Assembly: GCA_035458585.1 (NCBI GenBank)
Contig: DATHZN010000070.1
Location: 13,820 to 77,819, forward strand
Direction: 5' to 3'
From: Marinobacterium_E sp035458585
Lineage (GTDB): Bacteria > Pseudomonadota > Gammaproteobacteria > Pseudomonadales > Balneatricaceae
DNA length: 64,000 nt
Part shown: positions 52,533 through 62,012 of the stretch, piece by piece
How the letters are laid out: each line of letters opens with the position of its first letter
Numbering within the stretch: position 1 is the first letter of the stretch
Notes under the pieces: model-generated
Told to the model about the DNA's origin: nothing
The model's database searches: none
The model's input: the letters and a program-made list of their open reading frames with translations, nothing else
Position numbers and translations under genes: made by a program

Positions 52533-53990
52533 AGCCAGATACACACCGTTGCTCCAGCCAAAACCGTCTTGCACAGCATACTCTCCGCCCCCTGAAAGCT
52601 GTTCCGGCTGTTCGACATTATATTTTTCAATCATTTTACCGTGCAGATTAAAAATGAGCTCATTGGTGTGCAACCAACGCTTGGCCGCAAGCTCCGCTAA
52701 ATCGACAAAACCGTAGCGCTTTAACCCGACAAAGGCGATCCACTGCAGGGGCGCCCATCCATTCGGTGCATCCCACTGCTGCCCTGAATGAATCTCTGTC
52801 GTCACCCAGCCACCTTGGCGCAGTAGATGCTGCTCAACCTGCGCCGCAACAGACTTGGCCTGCTCTGCACTGGCAACCCCTGCAAATAGCGGGAAGAGCG
52901 TTGCCAGAGTCAGCTTACCAGTCGACGTCAATTTTTTTGAATCAAGATCTGCGAAGTAACCTTCAGCGTCGAAGAAAATATTCTGGATTAATGTGGCGCG
53001 CTTCTGTGCTGCTCGTTCGTACACCCCAGCCATCTCGGCCTGTCCAGTCGTGTCAGCCGCGCGCATGAGTGTAGATTCAAGCAAGTAGAGCAGCACGTTA
53101 AGATCCACCGGCAGAATTTCGGTTGTCCTGATTGAGCCAAGTGAGTCACCGGTGCACCAGCGAGATGAAAAGTCCCAACCGGACTCTGCTCCGGCGCGCA
53201 GATCACGGTATAGTTCGGCCGCATTACGACCTGACTCATAGACGAGCTCAACATCCTCTTTGTACGACTCCTGTCTGGGCGTATCAGCCTCATCCCAGTA
53301 TCTGTTCAGCACACCTTTAGATGTGTTGACCACTCGACGATGAGCGCTGCTAGGATCTAATTCAGCGGCACCTGCCATCCAGAACGCGTATTCACGTTGT
53401 AAAGCATTAAAATAGCGCTGATATGCCCCTTCATCCCCTTGTTCTACAAGTAATTCAACCATCAGGGCAAAGAACGGAGGTTGAGAGCGAGTGCAAAAAT
53501 AGGTGCGATTGCCGTTAGGTATAAAGCCGAGGCTAGCGATCATGTCAGCGAAGTTATCCACCATGGAGCGCAGTAGCTCGAGTTCACCCTGTGCTGCCAA
53601 ACCCAGTTGTGTGAAGTAACTGTCCCAGTAATAGATCTCGTTAAAGCGGCCACCCGGTACAACGTAGGCGTGGTTAAGCGGTAACCGACTCGAGTAATCA
53701 CTCAGCACCTCCGGCTGGCGCGATAGAACCGGCCAGAGACTGCGAATATGCTGACAGATATCCTTTTCACGCGTTGCGGTGACATCGGCCAGCGGTTCCT
53801 TGCGAAAATGCGCCTCGACAAACTGTCTAAGGTCAAACCCCTCATCGATACTTAGTCTCGAGTACTCAGAATTAATAAAAGCGGCATCATACAGCGGCTC
53901 GAGATCAACAAAGGTTTTAGAGTCGGGATAGAGGGCTGAGCCTTGCACTGCGACAAAGAGTTCTGGGTAGGCTTCATCGGGGGTAAACAT
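52503..53990 (-). CDS. treF: Trehalase (GH37), cytoplasmic type
   Basis: 495 aa. Both trehalase signatures are present: PGGRFNEIYYWDSYF and QWDAPNGWAPLQ, plus GGGEYAVQDGFGWSNG. The catalytic acid Asp lies in ESGWDFSSRW and the base Glu in IEKYNVEQ. There is no signal peptide, so it is the TreF-like cytoplasmic enzyme splitting trehalose to two glucoses. No trehalose transporter or regulator adjoins. ATG at 53990. Confidence 0.95.
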   Translation of the reverse strand: MFTPDEAYPELFVAVQGSALYPDSKTFVDLEPLYDAAFINSEYSRLSIDEGFDLRQFVEAHFRKEPLADVTATREKDICQHIRSLWPVLSRQPEVLSDYSSRLPLNHAYVVPGGRFNEIYYWDSYFTQLGLAAQGELELLRSMVDNFADMIASLGFIPNGNRTYFCTRSQPPFFALMVELLVEQGDEGAYQRYFNALQREYAFWMAGAAELDPSSAHRRVVNTSKGVLNRYWDEADTPRQESYKEDVELVYESGRNAAELYRDLRAGAESGWDFSSRWCTGDSLGSIRTTEILPVDLNVLLYLLESTLMRAADTTGQAEMAGVYERAAQKRATLIQNIFFDAEGYFADLDSKKLTSTGKLTLATLFPLFAGVASAEQAKSVAAQVEQHLLRQGGWVTTEIHSGQQWDAPNGWAPLQWIAFVGLKRYGFVDLAELAAKRWLHTNELIFNLHGKMIEKYNVEQPEQLSGGGEYAVQDGFGWSNGVYLALRQALGLDI

Positions 53991-54133
53991 TTTATGGACC
54001 TCTATCCCGTTTAACTTTAGGTCGCAGATTGTGGGTTAAATGATGAAAACTTCAAGAGCCCAATCTAAATTCAGTCGTTATGGCCAGTAAAGTCTATGCT
54101 TAAGGGGTGTTATTAAAATCCGGGATCTCCTGT

Positions 54134-55672
54134 ATGAGTACAGATAAACCTCAAGAAGTAATGTTAAGACTGCGCAACCTGACGGTTGACGATATACCTC
54201 AATTAGAGGCCTTGATGGACCGTGTCTATGATGACATTGGAGGCTCCTGGCCGCGCGAATCGCTAAAAAAACTGATCGCTGAATTCCCAGAGGGTCAGAT
54301 CACCATTGAAGATAAAGGCGAGCTAGTCGCTGCAGCGCTGGCCGTTCGGTGCACACATGCACGATTTACTCGCCAGCACACCTACGATGACCTTCTGGGC
54401 CGGCGGGAGAGCTTTCGCCACAACGCCGATGGCGATGCGCTGTACGGCTTAGATCTTTTCGTTCATCCGGACTACCGACACTATCGACTCGGGCGACGAC
54501 TCTATGATGCGCGTAAAGAGCTCTGTGTACAGTTAAACCTGCGCTCGATCATCGCCGGTGGGCGCATTATCAATTATCACAAATATTCCGATGAGATGAC
54601 CCCTGAGCAGTACATTCGCGCCGTAAAACAACGCGAAGCCTATGACCCCATATTGAGTTTTCAATTGGCCAATGATTTTCAGGTTCTTCGCATCCTCCGC
54701 AACTATCTGCCAGAGGATGAGCGCTCTAAAGGCTTTGCAACATTGCTTGAGTGGAGCAACATCGTCTATGAGCCGGAGATATTGGAAGCGGAAAAGTTTC
54801 GTAAAAAGTTCGTTCGCATCAGTATTGTTCAGTGGCAGATGCGCGCGACAAAAAGTTTTGATGAGTGGCTCGAACAGGTAGAGTATTTTGTCGACTCAAT
54901 GGCTGACTACACCGCTGATTTCGTCTTATTCCCGGAGTTTTTCAACGCTCCGTTGATGAGCATGGGCGATCAGAAAAATCAGTATGAAGCGATCCGTTTT
55001 TTGGCCAGCTATGCGCAACAAACTATTGATGCAATTCAGAACTTCGCAGTCTCTTACAATATTAATATTATCGCCGGCAGTATTCCGGTCCTAGACGGCA
55101 ACACCCTCTACAACAACGCCTACCTGTTCCGTCGAGACGGATCGCGAGAAGTACAGCCAAAGATTCATATCACGCCTCATGAGCAGCGCGACTGGGTGAT
55201 CAGCGGCGGTAACTCACTTCAGGCATTCGACACCGACGCGGGCAGAGTGGGTGTCCTTATATGCTACGATGTTGAATTTCCTGAGTTACCCCGGCTGCTG
55301 CGCCAACAAGGAATCGACATTCTCTTTGTCCCCTTCTGGACCGATACCAAAAACGGTTTTCTGCGGGTTCAACGCTGTGCGCAGGCACGTGCTATTGAAA
55401 ATGAGATCTATGTCGCTATCGGCGGTAGCGTTGGAAACCTGCCACAGGTTCAGAACGTTGACATTCAGTATGCGCAATCTGCTGTCTATTCACCGTCGGA
55501 TTTTGCTTTCCCTCACGATGCAACAATGGCGGTTAGTACACCCAACACTGAGATGGCGCTGATAGCAGATCTTGATCTGGAGTTATTAACTGATTTACGC
55601 CTATCTGGTTCAGTTACCAACGGCAAAGATCAGCGCGCTGACCTATACACGCTCAAGTGGTTGGGTAATTAA
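54134..55672 (+). CDS. GNAT acetyltransferase fused to nitrilase-family amidohydrolase
   Basis: 512 aa from ATG 54134; an upstream GTG at 54107 is in frame but less likely. Residues about 10-210 form a GNAT domain (DLFVHPDYRHYRLGRRLYDA). Residues about 225-510 form a carbon-nitrogen hydrolase with the Glu-Lys-Cys triad: Glu in LFPEFFNAP, Lys in QPKIHITP and Cys in LICYDVEFPEL. This two-domain arrangement is widespread in proteobacteria but its substrate is not established. It converges with the REC-GGDEF gene, overlapping by 4 bp. Confidence 0.92.
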   Translation: MSTDKPQEVMLRLRNLTVDDIPQLEALMDRVYDDIGGSWPRESLKKLIAEFPEGQITIEDKGELVAAALAVRCTHARFTRQHTYDDLLGRRESFRHNADGDALYGLDLFVHPDYRHYRLGRRLYDARKELCVQLNLRSIIAGGRIINYHKYSDEMTPEQYIRAVKQREAYDPILSFQLANDFQVLRILRNYLPEDERSKGFATLLEWSNIVYEPEILEAEKFRKKFVRISIVQWQMRATKSFDEWLEQVEYFVDSMADYTADFVLFPEFFNAPLMSMGDQKNQYEAIRFLASYAQQTIDAIQNFAVSYNINIIAGSIPVLDGNTLYNNAYLFRRDGSREVQPKIHITPHEQRDWVISGGNSLQAFDTDAGRVGVLICYDVEFPELPRLLRQQGIDILFVPFWTDTKNGFLRVQRCAQARAIENEIYVAIGGSVGNLPQVQNVDIQYAQSAVYSPSDFAFPHDATMAVSTPNTEMALIADLDLELLTDLRLSGSVTNGKDQRADLYTLKWLGN

Positions 55673-56595
55673 ACGGTAGGAGCCCAAACAACCCGGTTTC
55701 GCCCTGTGCGTTTAGCTTCGTACAGGGCGTCATCGGCCTGACGAATCGCGACCTCCGCATCATAATTACCCGCCTCAAGGGTGACTCCACCAATAGAGAC
55801 CGTCAAGTAGTTGGAGATGTCACTGCACGCGTGAGGATAAGCGTGCTGCTCAATTGAGTGACGAACCTTCTCCGCTTGCTGTTGCGCGCCTTTTAATGTG
55901 GTCTCGGGCCAGAGTAACAGAAACTCTTCGCCGCCAATTCGAGCCGCCAGATCAGCTGCACGGCGCGACACTGCTTTGAGCTGTTGTCCGATAAACTGCA
56001 GTGCTTTATCGCCTTCAGGGTGGCCATAGCAGTCATTAAACTTCTTGAAAAAGTCTACGTCTATCAACGCCAATGAAAGTGATGTGCCGCTGCGATTGGC
56101 CCTTGCCAGCTCACGCTTAAAGATATCGTTGAAGCCGCGACGATTATAAAGCCCGGTGAGCGGATCACTGACTGCCAACTCCTGCAGCATACGGCGCTGA
56201 TCTAGCAACGCTAACTGATTTTTAATTCGAAGTTTTACGGCTGCCGGCCTGAACGGCTTTGAGATGTAGTCACTGGCACCGAGCTCCAGACCTCGCTCTT
56301 CATCTGCTTCATCTGTCATACCGGTGAGGATCACCACTGGCAGAAGCTCAAAACGGGCCTCCGAGCGAATACGCTTGAGCATCTCAAAACCATCCATGCC
56401 CGGAAGCCGCAAATCTAGGAGCACCAGGTCGATCGCCTCAGCGGTATCCAGTGCCATCCAGCCCGTCTCAGCGTCATCACAGATTTCCAGCCGGTAGTCG
56501 GTACCCAGCAGTCGAGCCAACGTCCGCTGATTCGCCTTCTCATCTTCAATAATCAGAATTCTATGGTGACTCACGCTTATCCTTGTGCCCTTCAC
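55669..56595 (-). CDS. REC-GGDEF diguanylate cyclase (PleD/WspR-like)
   Basis: 308 aa. The receiver has IIEDEK, Asp61 in LVLLDLRLPGMDG and Lys in YISKPFRP. The GGDEF domain (140-305) has GGEEF at 220-224 and inhibitory site RAAD at 211-214. It is a phosphorylation-controlled c-di-GMP synthase. It begins 7 bp after the hopJ stop, so it is transcribed with thiK and hopJ; the functional link is not obvious. The cognate kinase is not in this operon. Confidence 0.94.
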   Translation of the reverse strand: MKGTRISVSHHRILIIEDEKANQRTLARLLGTDYRLEICDDAETGWMALDTAEAIDLVLLDLRLPGMDGFEMLKRIRSEARFELLPVVILTGMTDEADEERGLELGASDYISKPFRPAAVKLRIKNQLALLDQRRMLQELAVSDPLTGLYNRRGFNDIFKRELARANRSGTSLSLALIDVDFFKKFNDCYGHPEGDKALQFIGQQLKAVSRRAADLAARIGGEEFLLLWPETTLKGAQQQAEKVRHSIEQHAYPHACSDISNYLTVSIGGVTLEAGNYDAEVAIRQADDALYEAKRTGRNRVVWAPTV

Positions 56596-56602
56596 ATATG
56601 GA

Positions 56603-56953
56603 TCAGTTTTTACGGATCAACGCCTGCTCAGGCAGCTCTACCCCAGACCATCCCGTGCGCATGAATGCGCGAATATTCCCATGATCACTCCCATCTGGGT
56701 GGAGCAATACATCTTCTCGGTAATAGCGACCAAAACAGTAAAGCGTCTGTGACTCCGAGAGCGAATTAAGACGAGCAAACCCCAATATTTTGCACGACCC
56801 CTGATTCTGCTCATCGCTATTTACCTGATCACCGTTGGCAAAAGCACTGGGGGTGTGCACGTATTCGTCAGCAATGACGGCCATTACCTGCTCGAACTCC
56901 ACGCTCTCTGGATCTGAGGTTAGTTGTTCAAGCAACGCCTGGGTTCTGGACAT
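56603..56953 (-). CDS. HopJ type III effector family protein
   Basis: 116 aa, normal length. Family marks: TPSAFANGDQVNSDEQNQGS, KILGFARLNSLS, TLYCFGRYYREDVL and NIRAFMRTGWSG. Despite the name, most members occur in environmental bacteria without type III secretion and have no known role; no secretion genes are nearby. ATG 56953 lies inside the 3' end of the thiK-like gene (34-bp overlap) with AAGGAG 6 nt upstream, so the pair is translationally coupled. Confidence 0.93.
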   Translation of the reverse strand: MSRTQALLEQLTSDPESVEFEQVMAVIADEYVHTPSAFANGDQVNSDEQNQGSCKILGFARLNSLSESQTLYCFGRYYREDVLLHPDGSDHGNIRAFMRTGWSGVELPEQALIRKN

Positions 56954-57777
56954 AAAAATTCTCCTTCTGAAAGTGTAGTCGGTTGTTCGTCAGGTTGCGC
57001 CAGCGCAACGTAGTGTTGCCAGATATTTTCCAGTTGATCTACCAGTTGGATCGCTTTAGCTAATCCACTCCCCAACGCCCTATCATTCAGCAGCGCCAGA
57101 CGGTCAAAACTCCTGAGTTGTTCCAGATTTAAGCCAAAGTCTCTTACCAGTGCGGCGTAATCCAGCCAGGGGTTTCCCTGACCTGCGTACTCCCAATCGA
57201 TCAAATGGAGCTGCGAATCCCACAGCCAATTGCCGCAGTGAAGATCGTGATGCACCAATGACAGACCGATATCGGGTAGTTCGTTTAGAATCCCCTCAGT
57301 CTCATCCACCAGCTGTGCCATCCCCGGCGCCGACCGGCTGAAATGATTACGGTAACGCGTAAATAGCGCTGGATAGTTAATTGACGGAGCATTAGTAACC
57401 TTATGTAATCTATTGATAAACAAGATAATTTTACTAATAATCTCTGTGGTGATCGAATCAGAATCGAGCGCCTTGCCGAGATAGGGCATTAGCAGTAAAC
57501 CAGCATCTGGATCTATAAGAACAGGCCGCAAGGCCCCGCGTATGCCTGAGATTTCGGCTAACACTTTTGCCTCGCGTTCGGGATCTACACCGGGGGGGAG
57601 TGGACGGTTGGGTGCAACGCGAGCCACCCAGCATTGATTATCCGAGTTTGCCAAAAACAGATTGTGCCGCGTACCCCCGGTCTGCATCGGTAGCCAATTG
57701 AGCCGTTGCCCGAAATACATATCCAATCGCTGCGACACCTTAACAGGCATGACAAGGGCATTATCAGTCAGTATCAT
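56920..57777 (-). CDS. thiK: Aminoglycoside/choline-kinase-fold phosphotransferase, probable thiamine kinase
   Basis: 285 aa kinase-like protein. Catalytic loop LVHHDLHCGNWLWD (HxDxxxxN) and metal motif LIDWEYAGQGNPWLDYA are complete. The fold covers choline, aminoglycoside and thiamine kinases. Divergent thiBPQ, 69 bp away, imports thiamine, so thiamine kinase is the most likely role: it would trap imported thiamine as its phosphate. The ATG at 57777 is chosen; an in-frame ATG at 57750 is possible. It leads the thiK-hopJ-GGDEF operon. Confidence 0.78.
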   Translation of the reverse strand: MILTDNALVMPVKVSQRLDMYFGQRLNWLPMQTGGTRHNLFLANSDNQCWVARVAPNRPLPPGVDPEREAKVLAEISGIRGALRPVLIDPDAGLLLMPYLGKALDSDSITTEIISKIILFINRLHKVTNAPSINYPALFTRYRNHFSRSAPGMAQLVDETEGILNELPDIGLSLVHHDLHCGNWLWDSQLHLIDWEYAGQGNPWLDYAALVRDFGLNLEQLRSFDRLALLNDRALGSGLAKAIQLVDQLENIWQHYVALAQPDEQPTTLSEGEFLCPEPRRCLNN

Positions 57778-57846
57778 CTGCGCCTATTGGTTATAAACCC
57801 TCAATCCTTAAAACCTCTTTGGCACAAAGCCTATAGGACATTTAAC

Positions 57847-58830
57847 ATGAGATCAGCCGTTTTATCGACTGTATTCGCAGTTTCTATCGTTTCGCCTGTC
57901 TACGCTGCCACCACTCTGAATGTTTATACTTATGACTCATTTGTGTCTGAGTGGGGACCAGGACCTCAACTCAAGCGTGCGTTTGAGAACCAGTGTGGGT
58001 GTACACTCAATTTTATTGCTGTTGACGATGGCGTCTCAATTTTAAACCGCAGTCGGATTGAACAATCGTCGACTGAAGCTGACGTCCTTTTGGGCTTGGA
58101 TCTTGGACTGATCAAAGAGACTGCCGATCTGGGATTGGTACAGCCTCATCGTGTCGATACCTCAACACTCAAGGCTGATCTCAACTGGCAAAATAATCTC
58201 TTTGTTCCTTTTGACTACGGCCACTTCGCTTTCATCTATGACAGCCGCAAAATCAGCTCCCCCGCGACCTCACTCCAACAGTTAATCGAATCGGACGCCA
58301 GTGTGATTTATCAGGATCCGCGTACGAGCACACCCGGGCAAGGCATGATGCTGTGGATAAACGGGGTTTATGGTGAGAACAGCGCAGCGGCTTGGAAAGA
58401 GCTCGCCAAACGCACGGAGACGGTCACAAAAGGTTGGTGGGAAGCCTACAGTCTCTTCCTTGAGGGCGGTGCTGACTATGTGCTCAGCTACACCACCTCC
58501 CCTGCCTATCACCAGGTGGCAGAAGAGGTTGACCACTACCGGGCAGCGCAGTTTACTGAGGGACACATTGCTCAGGTCGAAGTAGCCGCAATCAGTGCTT
58601 ACACCGATCAGCCAGAGCTAGCCAACCAGTTTCTACAGTTCCTCATTAGTCCTGAGGCTCAGGCTATTATACCGGTGACCAACTGGATGCTGCCCGTCAT
58701 TGAAAATGTTGAGCTTCCAGAGGCGTTCAATACGCTTGTCGTACCAGAAACCATCGAGTTTACGCCAGAGACAATCTCAGCGAACCGTGCTGACTGGATC
58801 AAAATCTGGCGCGATGCAGCAGCCAACTGA
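57847..58830 (+). CDS. thiB: Thiamine ABC transporter binding protein ThiB
   Basis: 327 aa from ATG 57847; the frame is open well upstream, but this Met starts a clear signal peptide (RSAVLSTVFAVSIVSPVYAA). Mature start TLNVYTYDSFVSEWGPGP, with FVPFDYGHFAFIYD and TPGQGMMLWI, is typical of ThiB/TbpA. It binds thiamine and its phosphates in the periplasm. No TPP riboswitch is visible in the short 69-bp leader, which is unusual for thiBPQ. Confidence 0.95.
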   Translation: MRSAVLSTVFAVSIVSPVYAATTLNVYTYDSFVSEWGPGPQLKRAFENQCGCTLNFIAVDDGVSILNRSRIEQSSTEADVLLGLDLGLIKETADLGLVQPHRVDTSTLKADLNWQNNLFVPFDYGHFAFIYDSRKISSPATSLQQLIESDASVIYQDPRTSTPGQGMMLWINGVYGENSAAAWKELAKRTETVTKGWWEAYSLFLEGGADYVLSYTTSPAYHQVAEEVDHYRAAQFTEGHIAQVEVAAISAYTDQPELANQFLQFLISPEAQAIIPVTNWMLPVIENVELPEAFNTLVVPETIEFTPETISANRADWIKIWRDAAAN

Positions 58831-58832
58831 GC

Positions 58833-60407
58833 ATGATGCTTAGACTGCGAACTGTAGAGCAGCTCAGCGGTTACGCCGCACTGGGCTGCTTGATCGCAGT
58901 CACCGTCTTGGCTTTTGAGGGGTTAGCAGGCTTCGATAATGCCTATTTTGATGCCGGTTTACTCAGCGACAGCTATACTCATAAGATTCTACGTTTCTCT
59001 CTATGGCAAGCGGCACTCAGTACTCTGATATCAGTTGGCTTGGCTTGGCCTCTCGCACGTTTGCTCTATCGGCTTAACCCCTATGGCAGCCAGCACTTCT
59101 TGCGTCTCTGTCTGCTTGCTTTTGTCACCCCTACACTGGTAGTGATCACCAGCGTGATGATCCTATTTGGGCCTCAGGGGATTATGCGACCGCTGCTGCC
59201 AGAGGACTGGAAGCTGTTCGGACTGAACGGCATTCTGATTGCCCATGTCTACCTCAACTTCCCCTTGGCGCTACGGATCATTCTTCAGAGTTACCAGTCG
59301 CTGCCTCAGGGAAGTGAACGTCTGGTTAGCCAGCTTAAACTGACCGCCCTGCAACGCTTTAGGGTATTGGAATGGCCACAAATACGACCCGCTCTTCTCG
59401 CCGTCGCGACACTGATTTTCATCCTCTGCTTTAACTCATTTGCGGTGGTGTTGGCACTCGGTGGTGGCCCAAGCGCCACGACATTCGAATTGGCGATTTA
59501 TCAGGCGCTTAAATATCAATTCAATCTTACGGAGGCACTGACGCTGGCGTGGATGCAGTTTGCAATTGCGGGATCACTCTTTGCTCTGACCGCACTGCTC
59601 AGTCGCATCAACTGGCTGGGAGCTGCGCGTCAGATGAGTAGCTGGCAGCCAGCCATGCCTGCATGGCAGCGCCGTTTGGGGCAGACTCTCTACCTGCTCG
59701 GTTGGGTTATTATGCTGCTACCCATTTTTGCGTTGATAAGCTCTTTACAACTGTCAAAACTGGTCAATCTTGACTACTGGACTCTGGCAGCCAGTCTCGG
59801 TCGCTCCTTGCTAATAGCCCTGAGCGCAACATCGGTTGCCCTGCTGATGGCACTCCTTCTAATACCCCTCCAGATACAGGCCAGTGCGCAGCGTAGGCCA
59901 GTCCGTGCCGCGCTACTCAACTGGCTATCAACCCACCACCTTGTAGCCCCTGCGATGGTGCTCTCAACCGGTATCTATATCTGGTTATTGAGCACAGGTG
60001 CCCTAAAGCAGTGGAGTCTTTTCTGGTTAATCGCTCTTAATGCCGCTCTGGTTCTGCCATTTTTGCTCCCCCAACTTCGTGCTAGCGCCAGTGCTTACAC
60101 TAGCCAATACGGCCCATTGATAGCCAATCTTCGGCTCGGTCCAGTTGCTCGCATTAAGATTTACCTGCGCTATCTTAAGCGCCCCCTGACATCAGCTTTT
60201 GCTCTCGGCTTGCTGCTGGCCCTGGGTGATGTCTCAATCTTTGCGATCTTTGGATCCTATGACGCACCGACTCTCCCGTGGTTGATATATAACTACGCTG
60301 GTAGCTATCGTCTGGGTGAGGCCGGTATCGCTTCAGCCGCACTCTTGATGTTATGCGCGCTTCTGCTGCTGATACTCGAGAAGTCCCACCACTCATCAGA
60401 GGTCTGA
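58833..60407 (+). CDS. thiP: Thiamine ABC transporter permease ThiP
   Basis: 524 aa with about twelve transmembrane helices, two fused permease halves as in ThiP. EAA-type loops are visible: QLKLTALQRFRVLEWPQIRP in the first half and NLRLGPVARIKIYLRYLKRP in the second. It starts 2 bp after the thiB stop, with consecutive ATG codons at 58833 and 58836. It forms the channel with ThiQ ATPase. Confidence 0.95.
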   Translation: MMLRLRTVEQLSGYAALGCLIAVTVLAFEGLAGFDNAYFDAGLLSDSYTHKILRFSLWQAALSTLISVGLAWPLARLLYRLNPYGSQHFLRLCLLAFVTPTLVVITSVMILFGPQGIMRPLLPEDWKLFGLNGILIAHVYLNFPLALRIILQSYQSLPQGSERLVSQLKLTALQRFRVLEWPQIRPALLAVATLIFILCFNSFAVVLALGGGPSATTFELAIYQALKYQFNLTEALTLAWMQFAIAGSLFALTALLSRINWLGAARQMSSWQPAMPAWQRRLGQTLYLLGWVIMLLPIFALISSLQLSKLVNLDYWTLAASLGRSLLIALSATSVALLMALLLIPLQIQASAQRRPVRAALLNWLSTHHLVAPAMVLSTGIYIWLLSTGALKQWSLFWLIALNAALVLPFLLPQLRASASAYTSQYGPLIANLRLGPVARIKIYLRYLKRPLTSAFALGLLLALGDVSIFAIFGSYDAPTLPWLIYNYAGSYRLGEAGIASAALLMLCALLLLILEKSHHSSEV

Positions 60408-60411
60408 GCCG

Positions 60412-61020
60412 TTGACACTTCGAGTAAAAAATCTCTCTATTGACTACGACGACTGGCAACGCGAATACTCGCTGGAGGCTGAGGAGGGCGAACGCCTTGC
60501 CCTTAAAGGACCTAGCGGTGTTGGAAAAACAACACTGCTAATGTCGCTGGCAGGCTTTATTCAACCCAAATCAGGGGAAGCGACCTGGCGTCAGCAGGAT
60601 CTTTTGTCACTGCCGCCTGAGCGCCGTCCAATCAGCATGCTGTTTCAGGATGACAATCTTTTTGAGCATCTGAGTGTTGAAGAGAACATCAAGCTTGGCT
60701 TGAGAAGCGACACTATCAAACATCAACTCGGTGAGGCAGCAGAGCAACTGGAAATTACGCAACAGCTGACAAAAATGCCCGGACAGCTGTCAGGCGGACA
60801 ACGCCAACGCGTGGGACTGATACGCACACTGCTGCGACCTGAACCTCTCGTTATCCTTGACGAGCCCTTTGCACAACTGGATGCCGAAACGCGCCAGCGC
60901 GCCTTGGCGTTTACGCTCTTCGCAGCTCAGCGTCACCACAAAACACTGTTGCTAATCACCCACCAAGATGAGGATATCGCAGCGCTCGCCACGCGAACGC
61001 TGCATCTGCTGGCTCAGTAA
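60412..61020 (+). CDS. thiQ: Thiamine ABC transporter ATPase ThiQ
   Basis: 202 aa, slightly short like other ThiQ. Walker A GPSGVGKTTLL, Q-loop MLFQDDNLFEHLSV, signature LSGGQRQR and Walker B LVILDEPFAQLD are intact; switch His in LLITHQDED. The start is a TTG at 60412, 4 bp after the thiP stop, with AGAGG about 10 nt upstream; no ATG fits the expected N-terminus. Its 3' end overlaps the opposing quinone oxidoreductase by 7 bp. Confidence 0.94.
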   Translation: MTLRVKNLSIDYDDWQREYSLEAEEGERLALKGPSGVGKTTLLMSLAGFIQPKSGEATWRQQDLLSLPPERRPISMLFQDDNLFEHLSVEENIKLGLRSDTIKHQLGEAAEQLEITQQLTKMPGQLSGGQRQRVGLIRTLLRPEPLVILDEPFAQLDAETRQRALAFTLFAAQRHHKTLLLITHQDEDIAALATRTLHLLAQ

Positions 61021-62000
61021 GGCAGCAGTACGGTGGAGCCCGTCGTTTTGCGCGACTCCAGATCCGTATGCGCCTGGGCCACTTCTGCCAAAGGATAACG
61101 CTGGTTAACCTCTATTTTGACTTGCCCTGTCTGAACTCGTTTGAACAGGTCTTCACACATCGCTTCAAACAGCGGACGCTCGTTCACGTAGGCAAAGAGT
61201 GTGGGCCGCGTCACTTTGAGTGATCCCTTCGCTGCCAATGTGGCGATATTGAGAGGGGCCACTGGTCCGGTCGCATTACCAAAACTGACCATCGTTCCGC
61301 GAGGTGCGAGGCAATCCAAAGATCCATCAAAAGTATCCTTACCGATCGAGTCGTAAACGACATTGACACCTTTGCCATCTGTCAGTTCACGAGTCCGTGC
61401 GACGAAATCTTCTTCGGTATAGATAATACATTCATCACAGCCGTATGATTTCGCTAACGCCGCCTTTTCAGCGGAACCGACGGTGCCGATAACGCGAGCG
61501 CCCAGGGCTTTGAGCCACTGCACGGCAATCAGACCTACACCGCCGGCTGCTGCATGCAATAACACCTGATCGCCCGGTTTAACAACGTAGCTATCGGTCA
61601 CCAAATACTGCACGGTCAGACCCTGAAGCATCATGCCGGCCGCCTGCTCGAAGCTGATGTTATCGGGCAACTTAATTAAGATCTCCTGTGGCACTACACG
61701 CTTCTGCGCATAGGCTCCCAGAGGACGGTTCGCGTAGGCCACGCGATCACCTACCGCAACGAGATCAACACCCTCGCCTATCGCTTCAACAACCCCAGCT
61801 CCCTCCATACCCAGACTACCCGGCATATCCTGTGGGTAGAGGCCAGTTCTGAAATAGACGTCTATGTAGTTGAGACCAACGGCCTCATGCCGGATCAATA
61901 CCTCACCGGGCCCCGGTGCAGCTACTTGCACATCGACCCATTTCATTACCTCTGGGCCTCCATTCGACTCTATACGTATCGCTTTAACTGTCTCTGACAT
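61014..62000 (-). CDS. NADPH:quinone oxidoreductase (Qor-like)
   Basis: 328 aa zinc-free medium-chain reductase. N-terminal GLNYIDVYFRTGLYP, nucleotide motif LLHAAAGGVGLIAVQWLKAL and IGTVGSAEKAALAKSYGCD are typical of Qor. It reduces quinones by one electron using NADPH and needs no zinc; zinc ligands are absent. It stands alone between thiQ and the DUF4198 gene (12-bp gap to the latter's stop, same strand). ATG at 62000. Confidence 0.94.
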   Translation of the reverse strand: MSETVKAIRIESNGGPEVMKWVDVQVAAPGPGEVLIRHEAVGLNYIDVYFRTGLYPQDMPGSLGMEGAGVVEAIGEGVDLVAVGDRVAYANRPLGAYAQKRVVPQEILIKLPDNISFEQAAGMMLQGLTVQYLVTDSYVVKPGDQVLLHAAAGGVGLIAVQWLKALGARVIGTVGSAEKAALAKSYGCDECIIYTEEDFVARTRELTDGKGVNVVYDSIGKDTFDGSLDCLAPRGTMVSFGNATGPVAPLNIATLAAKGSLKVTRPTLFAYVNERPLFEAMCEDLFKRVQTGQVKIEVNQRYPLAEVAQAHTDLESRKTTGSTVLLPY

Positions 62001-62012
62001 TATTGTTATCCA

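Noticed and set aside
56603..56953. HopJ as evidence of type III secretion or virulence
   Set aside because: The family is widespread in non-pathogens and no secretion genes are in the window.
57778..57846. TPP riboswitch before thiB
   Set aside because: The gap is too short and lacks the conserved CUGAGA and related elements.
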